Of a stretch of DNA of 64,000 nt, positions 1 to 11,441 are shown one piece after another (the stretch's first letter is position 1; each line of letters starts with the position of its first letter). Origin of the DNA: Petrosia ficiformis. Taxonomy: Eukaryota > Porifera > Demospongiae > Haplosclerida > Petrosiidae. A program made the position numbers and the translations under genes. The stretch lies in contig OX345650.1 in the NCBI GenBank assembly GCA_947044365.1, positions 2,791,373-2,855,372 on the forward strand, written 5' to 3'. Below the pieces are notes generated by a model that worked only from the letters and a program-made list of their open reading frames with translations, was not told where the DNA came from and did no database searches.

Positions 1-1
1 C

Positions 2-40
<39 letters not shown>

Positions 41-336
41 TAAATTTTTTCAGTTCATCGGCATTCCCCGGCCCTTTAGTTATCAATTTTATTAAAGCAA
101 AAAGGAAATTGAAAAAGCCTGAAGTCATTTGGAGTCACTGATAGCTTATTTGATGGGGAGGAACAGTTGCCGGTATCCCAGTCCCCCCTCGAAAGAGGGC
201 CGTACACGAAGTACGTAACAACTGACCTTGAGATCTAGGATCTCGTCAAACATCACTAACAATGACATACTCACCCCGGACTTGAGCAGCCACGCCACAG
301 CCCAAATGACCACAATACTCTCTACTGCACAATAGT
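1..336 (-). other. Left edge: possible 3' end of a minus-strand gene
   Basis: A poly(A) run lies at 7-36. On the minus strand an open frame leaves the 18-bp repeat, continues through non-repetitive, GC-richer sequence (about 330-149) and stops at 146. The unique tail includes residues FDEILDLKVSCYVLRV. An AATAAA signal lies on the same strand at 93-88, about 55 bp after the stop, and a good donor (GGTGAGT) lies inside the unique part near 275. This could be the last exon of a gene whose upstream part is swallowed by the repeat, or chance. I do not recognise the protein. Confidence 0.2.
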
Positions 337-3300
337 TTCTACTGTCCCAGTAGAGTCTATTGTCAGCGTAGTCTCTACTCTCACTGTAGTCTGAACTGTC
401 ACAAGTGCCTATAGTCTCCATTGTCACAGTAGTCTCTACTGCCATATTAGTCTCTACTCTCACAATTATCTCTACTGTCAGAGTAGTTTCAAATGTCAGG
501 GCTGTCTCTGCTATCACAGTAGTCTTTACTGATAGAGAAGTCACTACAATCAAAATAGTCTCTACAGTCACAATTGCCTCTACTGTCACAGTGGTAACTG
601 CTGTCACAGTAGTCTCTACTGTCACAGTAGTTTCAACATTCACTGCTGTCTCTGCTATCACAGTAGTCCTTACTGTCACATTAGGCTCTACACTCACAAT
701 TGTCTCTACTGTCACAATTGTCTCTACTGTCACAAGTCCCTATAATCTGTGCTGTCACAATAATCCTTACTGTCACAATTATCTCTACTGTCACAAATGT
801 GTCTACTGTCAGTATAACTGCTGTCACAGTAGTCTCTATAGTCACAATAGTCTCTACTGTCACAAAAGTCTCCACTGTCACAATAGTCTCTACTGTCACA
901 ATTGTCTTTACTGTCAGAGTAGTTTCTATAGTCAAAATAGTCTCTACTGACAAAATTGTATCTACTGTCACAATTTTCTCTACACTCACAATAGTCTACA
1001 CAGTCACAATTGTCTCTACTGTCACGATAGTCTCTATAGTCACAATAGTCTCTACTGTCACAATAGTCTCCACAGTCACAATAGTTCCTACTGTGATAAT
1101 TGTCTCTACTGTCACAGTAATCTCTACAGTCACAGTATTCACTACAATCACAATAGTCCCTAGAGTCACAAAAGTCTCTACTGTCACAGTGGTAACTGCT
1201 GACACAGTAGTCTCTGTAGTCACAATAGTCTCTACAGTCACAATAGTCTCTACTGTCACAATAGTCTCTAATGTCGCAATTGTCTTTACTGTCACAGTAG
1301 TTTCTATAATCACAATAGTCTCTACTCTCACAATAGTCTCTACTGTCAAAATAGTCTCTAATGTCACAATTGTCTTTACTATCACAGTAGTTTCTATAGT
1401 CACAATAGTCTCTACTCTCACAATTGTATCTACTGTCACAATTGTCTCTACTGTCTCAGTAGTCTCTACTGTCACAGCGGAGACTATTGTCACAGTAGTC
1501 TCTACTCTCACTGTAGTCTCTACTCTCACAAGTGCCTATAGTCTCTCCTGTAAATAGTCTCTAATGTCAAAATTGTCTTTACTGTTGCAGATGTTTCTAT
1601 AGTCACAATAGTTTATACTGTCACAATTGTATCTACTGTCGCAGTAGTTTCTATAGACACAATAGTCTCTACTGTCACAATAGTCTCTACTGTCACAATT
1701 GTCTTTACTGTCACAGTAATATCTATAGTCACAATTGTCTCTACTGTCACAATCGTATCCACTGTCACAATAGTCTCTACTGTCAGAGGAGTCTCTACCG
1801 TCGCAGTAGTCTCAACTATCACAGTAGTCTCTAATGTGAGTGGTAACTGCTGTCACAGTAGTCTCTATAGTCACAATAGTCTCTACTTTCATAATAGTCT
1901 CTCCTGTCACAATAGTCTCTACTCTCAGAGTGGTAACAGCTGTCACAGTAGTCTCTATAGACATAATAGTCTCTACTAGCCTCTAGTGTCACAGTAGAAT
2001 CTATTGTCAAAGTAGTCTCTACTGTCACAGTAGACTCTACTCTGACAAGTGAATATAGTCTCTACTGTCAGAGTAGTCTCTATAGTCACAACAGTCTCTC
2101 CTGTCACACTAATCTCCACTATCACAATAGTTTCTACTGTCACAGAAGTTTCAACAGTCACCACTGTCTCTGCTATCACAGTAGTCTTTACTGTCTCAGT
2201 AGTCTCTACTCTCACAATAGTCTCCACTGTCACAGTAGTTTCTACACTCACAATAGTCTATACTGTTACAATTGTGTCTACTCTCACAAATCTCTCCACT
2301 GTCACATTATTGTCTACTGTCACAGTATTCACTATAATCACAATAATCTCTACTGTCACAATAGTCTCTACTGTCACAGTGGTTACTGCATTCAAAGTAG
2401 TCTCTATAGTCACATTATTCCTACTGTCACAGTAGTCAATATAATCATAATAGTGTCTAGTGTCAGAATAGTCTCTACTTTCACAGTAGTCTCTACTGTC
2501 ACAAGTGCCTATAGTCTGTACTGTTACAATAGTCTCAATAGTCACAATAGTCTCTACTGTGACAATAGTCTCCACTGCCACAATAGGCTCTACTGTCACG
2601 ATAGTCTCTACTGTCACAATTGTCTCTAATGTCGCAGTATTCCCTACAGTCACAGTATTCACTACAATGAAAATAGTCTCCACTGTCAAAATAATCTATA
2701 CAGTCACAATTGTCTCTACTATCATAATTTTCTCCATTTTGACAGTAGTCTCTATAGTCACAATAGTCACCACTGTCACAATAGTCTCTACTGTCACAGA
2801 GGTAACTGCTGTCACAGTAGTCTCTATTGTCACAATAATCTCTACTTTCACAATAGTCTCAACCGTCACAATAGTCTCTACTGTCACAGTGGTAACTGCT
2901 GTCACAGTAGTCTCTATCACTCTGACAGTAGAGACTATTGTGACTGTGGAGACTATTGTGACAGTAGAGACAATTGTGACTATAGAGACTATTGTGAGAG
3001 TACCGACTGTAGGCACATGTGACAGTAGAGACTACAGTTAGAGTAGAGACTACTGTGACAATAGACTCTACTGTTACAGTAGAGACTACTGTGACAGTAG
3101 AGCCAATTGTGAGAGTATAGACTATTTTGACAGTGGAGACTATTGGGACATTAGAGACTATTGTGACTATAGCGACTACTGTGACTGCAGTTACCACTGT
3201 CACAGTGGAGACTATTGTGACAGTAGAGACTATTGTGATTATAGTGAATACTCTGACAGTAGAGAATACTGTGACAGTAGAGACTATTGTGACAGTAGAG

Positions 3301-6300
3301 AATATTATGTCAGTGGAGACTATTGTGACAGTAGAGATTATTGTGTGAGTGGAGACTATTGTGACAGTGGAAACTATTGTGACAGGGGAGACTATTGTGA
3401 CTATAGAAACTTCTGTGACAGTAGAGACTATAATCACTTGTGACAGTTGAGTCTATTGTGACAGTAGAGACTACAGTAATTATAGTGACTACTGTGACAG
3501 TAGAGCATACTGCGACAGCAGAGACAATAGTGACAGTAGAGACTACGGTGACTATAGAGGCTAATGTGACAGTAGAGACTATAGTCACTTGTGACAGTAG
3601 AGACTACTTTGACAGTAAAGACCACTGCGAAAGCAGAGAATGCGGTGACAGTTGAAACTACTGATATTAGAGATTACTGTGACAGTAGAGACTACTGCGA
3701 CAGCAATTACCACCCTGACATTAGAGACTACGTCACATTTCTCTCTAATGTCACAAGTAGTCTTTATAGTCAAAATAGTCTCCACTGTCACAATAGTCAC
3801 TACTGTCACAATAGTCTCTACTGTCTCATTTGTCTCTACTGTCAAAATTGTCTCCACAGTCACAGTATTCTCTACTGTCACAGTAGTCACTATATTCAAA
3901 ATAGTCTCTACTGTCACAATAGTCTCTACTGTCACAGTGGTAACTGCTGTCACAGTAGTCTCTATAGTCACAATAGTCTCTACTATCACAATAGTCTCCA
4001 CTCTCAAAATATTCTATGCTGTCAAAATTGTCTCTACTGTCACAGTAGTCTCTACTGTCACAGTAGAGTCTATTGTCACAGTAGTCTCTACTCTCACAGT
4101 AGTCTCTACTCTCACAAGTGCCTATAGTCTGTAATGTCACAATAGTCTCTACTGTCACAATTGTCTCTTCTGACACAATTGTGTCTACGGTCAGTGTAAC
4201 TGCTGTCACAGTAGTCTCTATAGTCACAATAGTCTCTACTGTCAAAATACTCTCCACTGTCACAATAGTCTCTAATGTCACAATAGTCTCTACTGTCACA
4301 ATAGTCTCTACTGTGACAGTAGAGACCACAGTGACAGTAGAAACCACTTTGACAGTAGAGAATATATGACAGTAGAGACTTCTGCGATAGCAGATTCTGC
4401 GGTGAGAGTTGAAACTAATGCGACAATAGAGACTGTTGTGACAGTAGAGACTATTGCGATTATAGAGACTACTGTGACAGTAGAGAATACTGTGACCGCA
4501 GTTAACACTCTGACAGTAGAGACTACTGTGACAGTAGAGACTATTGTAACAGTGGAGACTATTGTGACAGTATAGCCTATTGTGAAAGTGGAGACTATTG
4601 TGACTGTAGAGACTATTATGTCTATAGAGACTACTGTGACAGCAGTTACCACTGTGACAGTAGAGACTACTGTGACAGTTGAGACTACTGCAACTGTAGA
4701 GACTAATCTGACAGTAGAGACTACTGCGACAGTAGAGACAATTGTAACAGTATAGATTTTTTTGACAGTGGAGACTATTGTGACTGTAGTGACTACTGTG
4801 ACAGTAGAGAATACTGCGACAGCAGAGACAATTGTGACAGTAGAGACTATTGTGATAGTAGAAACTATTGTGGCAGTGGAGACTATTGTCACATTAGAGA
4901 CTATTGTGACTATAGAGACTATTTTGACAGTACAGATTATAGGCACTTGTGACAGTAGCGTCTAATGTGAGATTGGAGATTACTGTGGCAATAGTCTCTA
5001 CTGTGACACTAGAGAATACTGTGAGAGTAGAGACTACTGCTATCGCAGATACTGCAGTGACAGTTGAAACTAATGTGACAATAGAGAATCTTGTGACAGT
5101 AGAGTCTATTGTGACAGTAGAGACTACTGTGATTATAGTGACTACTGTGACAATCGAGCATACTTCGACAGTGGAGACAATTGTGACAGTAGAGACAATT
5201 GTGACAGTAGAGACTATTTTGACAGTGGAGACTGTTGTGACTGTAGAGACTACAGTGACAGTAAAAACTACTGTGATAGCAGAGACAGCGGTGACAGTTG
5301 AAACTACCTTGACAGTAGAGACAATTGTGACAGTAGAGACTAACTATTATGACAATAAAGACTACTGTGACAGTAGAGACTATAGTCACTTGTGACAGTA
5401 GAGACTACTGTGACAGTAGAGACTACTGTGACAATATAATCTACTGTGACACTAGAGGCTATTGTTACAGTAGAGACAACTGCGACAGCAGTTACCACTG
5501 TGACATTGAGGACCACTGTGATATTAGAGAGTACTGCGACATCAGAGACTGCAGTGACAGTAGAGACTACGGTGACTATAGAGACTCTTGTGACAGTAGA
5601 GACTATAGTCACTTGTGACAGTAGAGACTACTGTGACAGTAGAGACCACTGCGATAGCAGAGACTGCGGTGACAGTTGAAACTACTGATATTAGAGACTA
5701 ATGTGACAGTAGAGACTACTGAGACAGCAATTACCACTCTGATATTAGAGACTACGTCACAATTGTCTCTAATGTCACAAGTAGTATTTATAGTCACAAT
5801 AGTCTCTACTGTCAAAATTTTCTCAACTGTCACAGTAGTTTCAACAGTCACCGCTCTCTCTGCTATCACAGTAGGTCTTTACTGTAACAGTAGGCTCTAC
5901 AGTCACAATAGTCTCCACTGTCACAATAGTCTCTACTGTCACAATAGTCTCTAGAGTCTAAATTGTCTCTACTGTCAAAATTGTCTCCACAGTCACAGTA
6001 TTCTCTACTGTCACTGTAGTCACTATAATCACAATAGTCTATACTGTCACAATAGTCTCTACTGTCACAATAGTCTCTAAAGTCACAATTGTCTTTACAG
6101 TCACAGCAGTTTCTATAGTCACAATAGTCTCTACAGTCAAAATTGTATCTACTGTCACAATTGTCTCTACTGTCACAATAATCTCCACTGTCACAATAGC
6201 CTCTACTGTCACAATAGTCTCTACTGTCACAATTGTATCTACTGTCACAATTGTCTCTACTGTTACAGTAGTCTCTACTGTCACAGTTTTTTCTATAGTC

Positions 6301-6540
6301 ACAATAGTATCTACTGTCACAATTGTATCTACTCTCAAAATAGTCTCTACTCTGTCAATAATCTCCACAGTCACAATAGTCTCTACTTTCAAAATTGTCT
6401 CTACTCTCACAGTATTCTCGACTGTCACTGTAGTCACTACAATCACAATAGTCTCTACAGTCTCAATAGTCTCTACTGTCACAGTGGTAAATGCTGTCAC
6501 AGTAGTCTCTATAGTCACAATAGTCTCTACTTTCACAACA
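337..6540. repeat. 18-bp minisatellite in alternating orientation
   Basis: About 6.2 kb is built almost entirely from diverged copies of an 18-bp unit, GTCTCTACTGTCACAATA. Orientation changes four times: forward about 337-2925, reverse about 2928-3735, forward about 3741-4314, reverse about 4315-5755, forward about 5760-6540. At 4304-4326 the switch is a clean palindrome with 11-bp arms. A punctuating variant (CACAAGTGCCTATAGTCT or its complement) recurs every few hundred bases, for example near 395, 1527, 2500, 4112, 4940, 5383 and 5608, so there is higher-order structure. The stretches around 3640-3770 and 5660-5790 are near copies, each including an orientation switch. Open frames of up to 285 codons exist on both strands, because 18 is a multiple of three and the unit is stop-free in four of six frames. 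They are not taken as genes. Confidence 0.95.
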
Positions 6541-7092
6541 GGATAGATAGCATAGATAAGATAAGTAGGATAATTAGGATAGATAGGATAGATAGGATAG
6601 ATAGGATACGTAGGATAGATAGGATAGATAGGATTGATAGGATAGATAAGATAGATAGGATAGATACCGTATAGCAGGATATTTTCGTGGGGTTTAATTT
6701 TCGTGTTTTTCGTGATACAGAGCCATTCCACGAATGTTTAACTCACGAAAATTTACTGTCATTGGTGGAGTTTGACCAACAGCGATCGAAAAACAAAATT
6801 TTGACCCATGAAAATTGAATATCGATCAAAACACGAAAATTAGACCCCACAAAATTATCCTGCTATACAATAGGATAGATAGGATGGATAGCATGGATAA
6901 GATGGGTAGGATGGATAGGAGAGATATAGGATAGATAGGATGGATAGGAGAGATAGGATAGATAAGATAGATAATATAGATAGAATAGATATGATAGATA
7001 GGATAGACAGGATAGACAGGTTAGATAGGATATATAGGATAGTCTGGATAGATAGAATAGATAGGATAGGTAGATAAGATAGATAGGATCCC
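6541..7092. repeat. GATA-type tandem repeat (GGATAGATA)
   Basis: Two blocks, about 6541-6666 and 6870-7090, are made of GGATAGATA/GGATAGATAG-like units of 5 and 10 bp. They are separated by the inverted-repeat element at 6669-6868. The array directly abuts the 18-bp minisatellite. No gene is seen. Confidence 0.9.
6669..6868. mobile_element. 200-bp inverted-repeat element (MITE-like)
   Basis: The ends are inverted repeats of about 40 bp. The left end begins GTATAGCAGGATATTTTCG and the right end is its imperfect complement, finishing ATCCTGCTATAC. The inner part repeats TTTTCGTG/CACGAAAA words. The element sits inside the GATA repeat, which continues on both sides, so it inserted after the array existed. 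There is no coding capacity. No clear target duplication can be called in the repetitive flank. Confidence 0.8.
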
Positions 7093-7110
7093 ACTATAAC
7101 TTATATCATA

Positions 7111-7260
7111 TATAACATGGTTTTTCGGTCTATATATATATAAACCTGCACAAGAAAATTTTGTGAAAAAAATATCACCCGAGGGCCGAATATTTTTTCA
7201 CACACTTTTTTTGTGCAGGTTTATATATACCACATGTAGATCTCAAAACCATGTTATATA
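7111..7260. mobile_element. 150-bp fold-back element
   Basis: The ends are complementary (TATAACATGGTTTT on the left, AAAACCATGTTATATA on the right), with a second inner pair (ATAAACCTGCACAA and TTGTGCAGGTTTAT). The whole could fold into a long hairpin. It is non-coding and lies about 320 bp before the PTER start codon. Confidence 0.7.
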
Positions 7261-7576
7261 TTATACATTAAATTTTATATAATTATATATATTTATAATA
7301 CACATATTTATGATTGTAGTAAGTTAGATGATATCCACAGATTAGTGTACTGCATGACGTATACATGCTTACCAGGTAAAATAGGTGGAACGATAACACT
7401 TTCCATCTGAAGATTTGTCCCATTATTTGTTGTAACATGTGGTTGCACGTGTTTCAAATAAATGTCCGTTTTACCTAGTCCAGTCCGTGTATTAGTTGTA
7501 TAGTCCGTGTTTTATTCTAAAACACGGACCCATGTATTGTTATCCGTTGCCCAGGAGTAGAAGGCGAGGAGTAGGC
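7261..7576. other. PTER upstream region
   Basis: AT-rich sequence between the fold-back element and the PTER start codon. A short inverted pair, GTCCGTGTTTTA and TAAAACACGGAC, lies at about 7502-7528. The PTER promoter and leader are presumably here, but no clear TATA box or initiator can be assigned. Confidence 0.35.
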
Positions 7577-10500
7577 ATGGGTTCTGTTGTGAAAAGCAAA
7601 GTCCTGACAGGTGGTTATTGTCAACATTATAATTCTGTTTTGTCTTTGATAATCACCATATTTTATTGTATCCCAATTATTGTGTCAATTTATTTAATCC
7701 TGCCATTAGTACTTGGTCCTGAATCACCTGGTAAACTTGGTGTAGTCTTACCTCATGAACACTTGCTGCTTGACTTTAGAAAAGCCAAAATACGACCACA
7801 ATATTTACCTCAGGATGCCATCAGAGATCTCTCACTAGAGATGAATAGTCTGGGAAAGATTAGACAATATCCGTAAATAAGAGATAGTTAGTTTCTACAA
7901 AATGTATGTATGTATGTATACAAGAAGTACACAGTATTTTTTGTTCATAAAAGAGAATATGTCTCATATTGAATCGCCAACAAAGAATGTCCCTCCAGGA
8001 CGGTAATTGCAAACAGAAGTACCAAAATATAACTACTGTAGGCATTGTGTGGAACTATCCATATTTTAATTCAAAGTGAATGTCATTTTTCCAATTTTCT
8101 AAAACAAAGCAAAACGTATCCCTTTTATTGCTTTGCAGTGCTATCACTCATTGCTGGTGACACCAGTGTGTCTTAATCTGGTGCAGCCTCACCCTTTGCA
8201 TAGAGGAGGAAGGATCTGCTAGCATTAGCTGTGCCCGTGGAATAGTCAGGCTGAGCCTGATCGACACAGAAGGAGGGTCAGGACTGACTCGACAACTTGA
8301 TTTGTTCTACACTTTTATGGCTTTTGTGGAGCTGTAAACCGTGTTAATGTTGGGCAATATGTATGTGGCACAAGCAAATAACTGTATATACATTTAATTC
8401 AACCTCATGTAAATTAATCATAGGGATAGCCCTACGGTCCATCAAAATTTTATAAACACTGAAACAACATGTAGGAATGTCAAAACTAAAAAAATGTATG
8501 CATACATGGTACTTTAAACAAAATTAAACAAAACCCCTTTCATATAATCCTACATATTCTATAATAAATAGCAAAATACATAGTAGCTGTACTTATTTAT
8601 GATTATATGGAAGTGGTTTGTTTAACAGACTCTGATCTTCCAAGTAGGCAGTCAAAAGCACCAGGTAGGCTGGGGTAATACATAATTTTCCCAAAACCCA
8701 TCAGGAAAACAGTGAATATTTCTTTTCTTGTATGAACATTGAATATCTTACACATGAGGTGTGGCTTGTAAGAATGCGGTTTGAGGTCCGTACATGATCT
8801 TTCAATTTGTAAAGTATATAGTCTAAGTTAGTGACTCTATAGTAAAACTTTCTCCTCTTTGTAAATAATGATACATAGTGATTTCAAGAGAAGTACCATT
8901 TTCTTCACTTGAAGAGACGTTTATCAACAGTCAATAACCCTAATAATACAATACATGCTTGGAAACAAAATATTCAAGAGGACTTGATAGAATTACTAGA
9001 TTGAGAATTATAATATGAATAAAACTTATTTATAGTCTGTTCACTTATATTTCATTTCAACAGTTATAGTGTTCCTATGAATTTGATCATTGACAATGAA
9101 GATGAGATTGTTGATGAACTCAAGCTATTTAAACAAGCAGGTGGAGGAACACTGTGTGATTTGACAGTAACAGGAATACGTATCAAAGCCAATAGTTTGT
9201 GGTACTGGTTTTTATGTTGACAGCTTCTTAACTGAAGACATAAAGAAGATGCGAAATGAAGAGCTAACACAATTCATGGTGGATGAAATAGTAAATGGAA
9301 TACAAGGTTCTGATAGAGTGAGATGTGGAATCATTGGTGAAATTGGATGTTCATGGCCACTCACTGTATATGAAAAGAAGAGTCTCCAAGCTGCTGCTAC
9401 TGCACAGCGTGAAACAGGTGACCAACTCTGTGTATTCATTCTTTACTTTTTTTATTAATCTTCACTGCATAGGGGAAGGGTTACAATAATTTAATCGTGT
9501 GTGTGTGTGTCTCTGAAAAACTGCTAGGGTACCAAACAAGGTACTGCCAGATTTTAGGCAAGATGATGAGAAAAACAAACAAAAGGATTTTTGTAGGCAT
9601 CTCTATTTTCCTCCTCAGTCAAGTGTATTTTATTCCACTAACTTAACTGTATCAACCATATATCATGTATGTTGAATATATTCATAATTATAGGGTTAAG
9701 CTAAACATACCATCCACTAAATGTGTATTCATTATTTTTCTTATTGTAGATGCTCCCCTCATAATTCATCCTGGAAGAAGCAAAGCTGCCCCTTTTGAGA
9801 TAGTGGATATATTACGTGAAGCAGGAGCTGATATATCTAGGACAGTGATGTCTCATTTAGATAGGACTTTCTCTACCCCAGATGAATTCCTCAAGTTTGC
9901 TGAGACAGGATGTTATTCAGAGTTAGATTTGTTTGGAATTGAGTGTTCACAATACCAAGTTAGTAATGAATGAAGAGACATACAATTTTGGAAAAATGTT
10001 AGGAATCCAATTATGGATCAACCCAGCACTTCATGATGTCTAGTCAGGCGCTCTTACCATCTTAGTCACTGGACTCGTTGATGACAGGAGTGTAGGATTG
10101 TAATAATCCCTAGTTTGTTTCTAATTCTTTCTTGCCTGCATATCATAATAACACCTTGCATAAGCCTTGCATCTGGACTATTTTGAAGTATTGATAGCTT
10201 TTATTAAAAATACTCAAACTTTTAACCTTAAAAGCATGTTGATAAATTAATCTTTGATTCATGCAAATTGTAAACTTGTATTTAGTTACAGTGTCTGTAG
10301 CACTATCCAGCAAAGGAATCATGGTGTGCATTTTTGTAATAGCCATTTTTAATGTTTTCCTCACTTTATGTTCTGTTGATTACAGTTTAAACCTGAGGTT
10401 GACATGATGAGTGATGCGCAACGTATGGAAATAGTTAAGTTTCTCTGTATGAAAGGACACTCTGACCATGTGTTGATTTCACATGACATTCATACAAAGC

Positions 10501-11293
10501 ATCGACTGGTAATTATATAATCATAACAATTATTAGATAATTTTTAGAATTGGCATGGAACCAAATGCATTTACAATAAGTGTGCATATATGAGTACTTG
10601 TACTTGCACTTAAGACCTTTCCTCATTAATACCAAGTACCTGTACTTGTACTAAAGTCCTTTCCTCATTAATACAAAGTACTTGTACTTGTACTTAAGTC
10701 CTTTCCTCATTAATACCAAGTACCTGTACCTGTACTGAAGTCCTTTCCTCATTAATACAAAGTACTTGTACTTGTACTCGAGTCCGCAGTTGAGTGCTTG
10801 TATTTGTGCTCAAGTCCTTAGTTGAGTGCTTGTACTTGTATGTAAGTGCTAGATTGAGTATCACAATGTTAGTTTTGACATGTCAGCACCTAATTACCAA
10901 ATGTGCTTGTACTTACATTTTTTTGTAGTACTTGTACTTTATTTACGTCCTTACAATTGTACTTGGCCCAATGCCTGGTGATAGGTGCAGGTTAAAAGTG
11001 CTGACAGCATAATTGCAGAGATCAAAGTTGTGCACTTCAAGTCATCCATAATAATAAATATCTCTGAACTTCATGGCCACTCACGCTATACATCAGGGGC
11101 AATGAACAATCTACATGAAAGATTATTCTAATTTGATAAAAGGTTTATATTCCTGCAGGTAAAGTATGGTGGTCATGGATATAGTCATATTTCGGAAAAC
11201 ATAATTCCAAGAATGAAAGATCATGGTATCCCATCCGATATGGTTGAAAAGATTACCACTATAAATCCAAAAACATGGCTTACATTTCAATGA
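7577..11293 (+). CDS. PTER: PTER-family phosphotriesterase-related amidohydrolase, disrupted in exon 3
   Basis: Six exons with GT-AG junctions: 7577-7610, 7710-7872, 9064-9417, 9750-9958, 10386-10508 and 11159-11293. The family is a metal-dependent TIM-barrel hydrolase, and PTER acts on N-acyl amino acids such as N-acetyltaurine. Visible metal-site motifs are PHEH (exon 2), GEIGCSWPL (exon 3), IIHPGR and VMSHLDRT (exon 4) and SHDIHTK (exon 5). The C-terminus ends PKTWLTFQ. Exon 3 is broken near 9183-9205: after TVTGIR the frame shifts by one base and a segment of about 13-15 residues usual in the family is absent, then IVCGTGFYVD resumes in another frame. Summed exon length is 1018 nt, not a multiple of three. 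All other exons and splice sites look intact, so this may be an assembly deletion, a defective allele or a recent pseudogene. The start at 7577 gives MGSVVKSKVLTG, a fit to the family N-terminus. Confidence 0.88.
8115..8443 (-). mobile_element. Inverted-repeat element copy in PTER intron 2
   Basis: The left end reads GTATCCCTTTTATTGCTTTG. The right end reads ATAGGGATAGCCCTACGGTC, close to the complement of the ATGGCCCGTAGGGCCATCCC end of the array at 42.2-44.4 kb. This is therefore a reverse-oriented, older copy of the same family. An inner word (ATCACTCATTGCTGGTG) also recurs at 58.05 kb. Confidence 0.6.
10588..10795. repeat. 42-bp tandem repeat in PTER intron 5
   Basis: About four to five copies of a 42-bp unit built on AAGTACTTGTACTTGTACT and CCTTTCCTCATTAAT, fading into shorter degenerate TACTTGTAC words up to about 10940. 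Intronic and non-coding. Confidence 0.85.
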
Positions 11294-11306
11294 TCTCAAT
11301 TAATTA

Positions 11307-11441
11307 GCTTGAAAATGAGCATGATACAATGACTATGCTATTTACTCACAAATATGCGTAACAAGTGGTAGTACTACTAGTTAGTGAGAATTGCGTATTT
11401 GTGAGTATTGCATAGTCATTGTATCATGCTCATTTTCAAGC
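11307..11441. repeat. Long hairpin
   Basis: Nearly perfect inverted arms at about 11307-11360 and 11391-11441, beginning GCTTGAAAATGAGCATGAT and ending with its complement. It starts 14 bp after the PTER stop codon, so a PTER transcript would carry it in the 3' UTR. Confidence 0.8.

Noticed and set aside
146..5954. About twenty overlapping open frames (TVETIV, TVSTVT, YCHNSL, YCDSRD) in the left 6 kb
   Set aside because: They follow from an 18-bp repeat that is stop-free in four of six frames. They occur on both strands and are broken by orientation switches.
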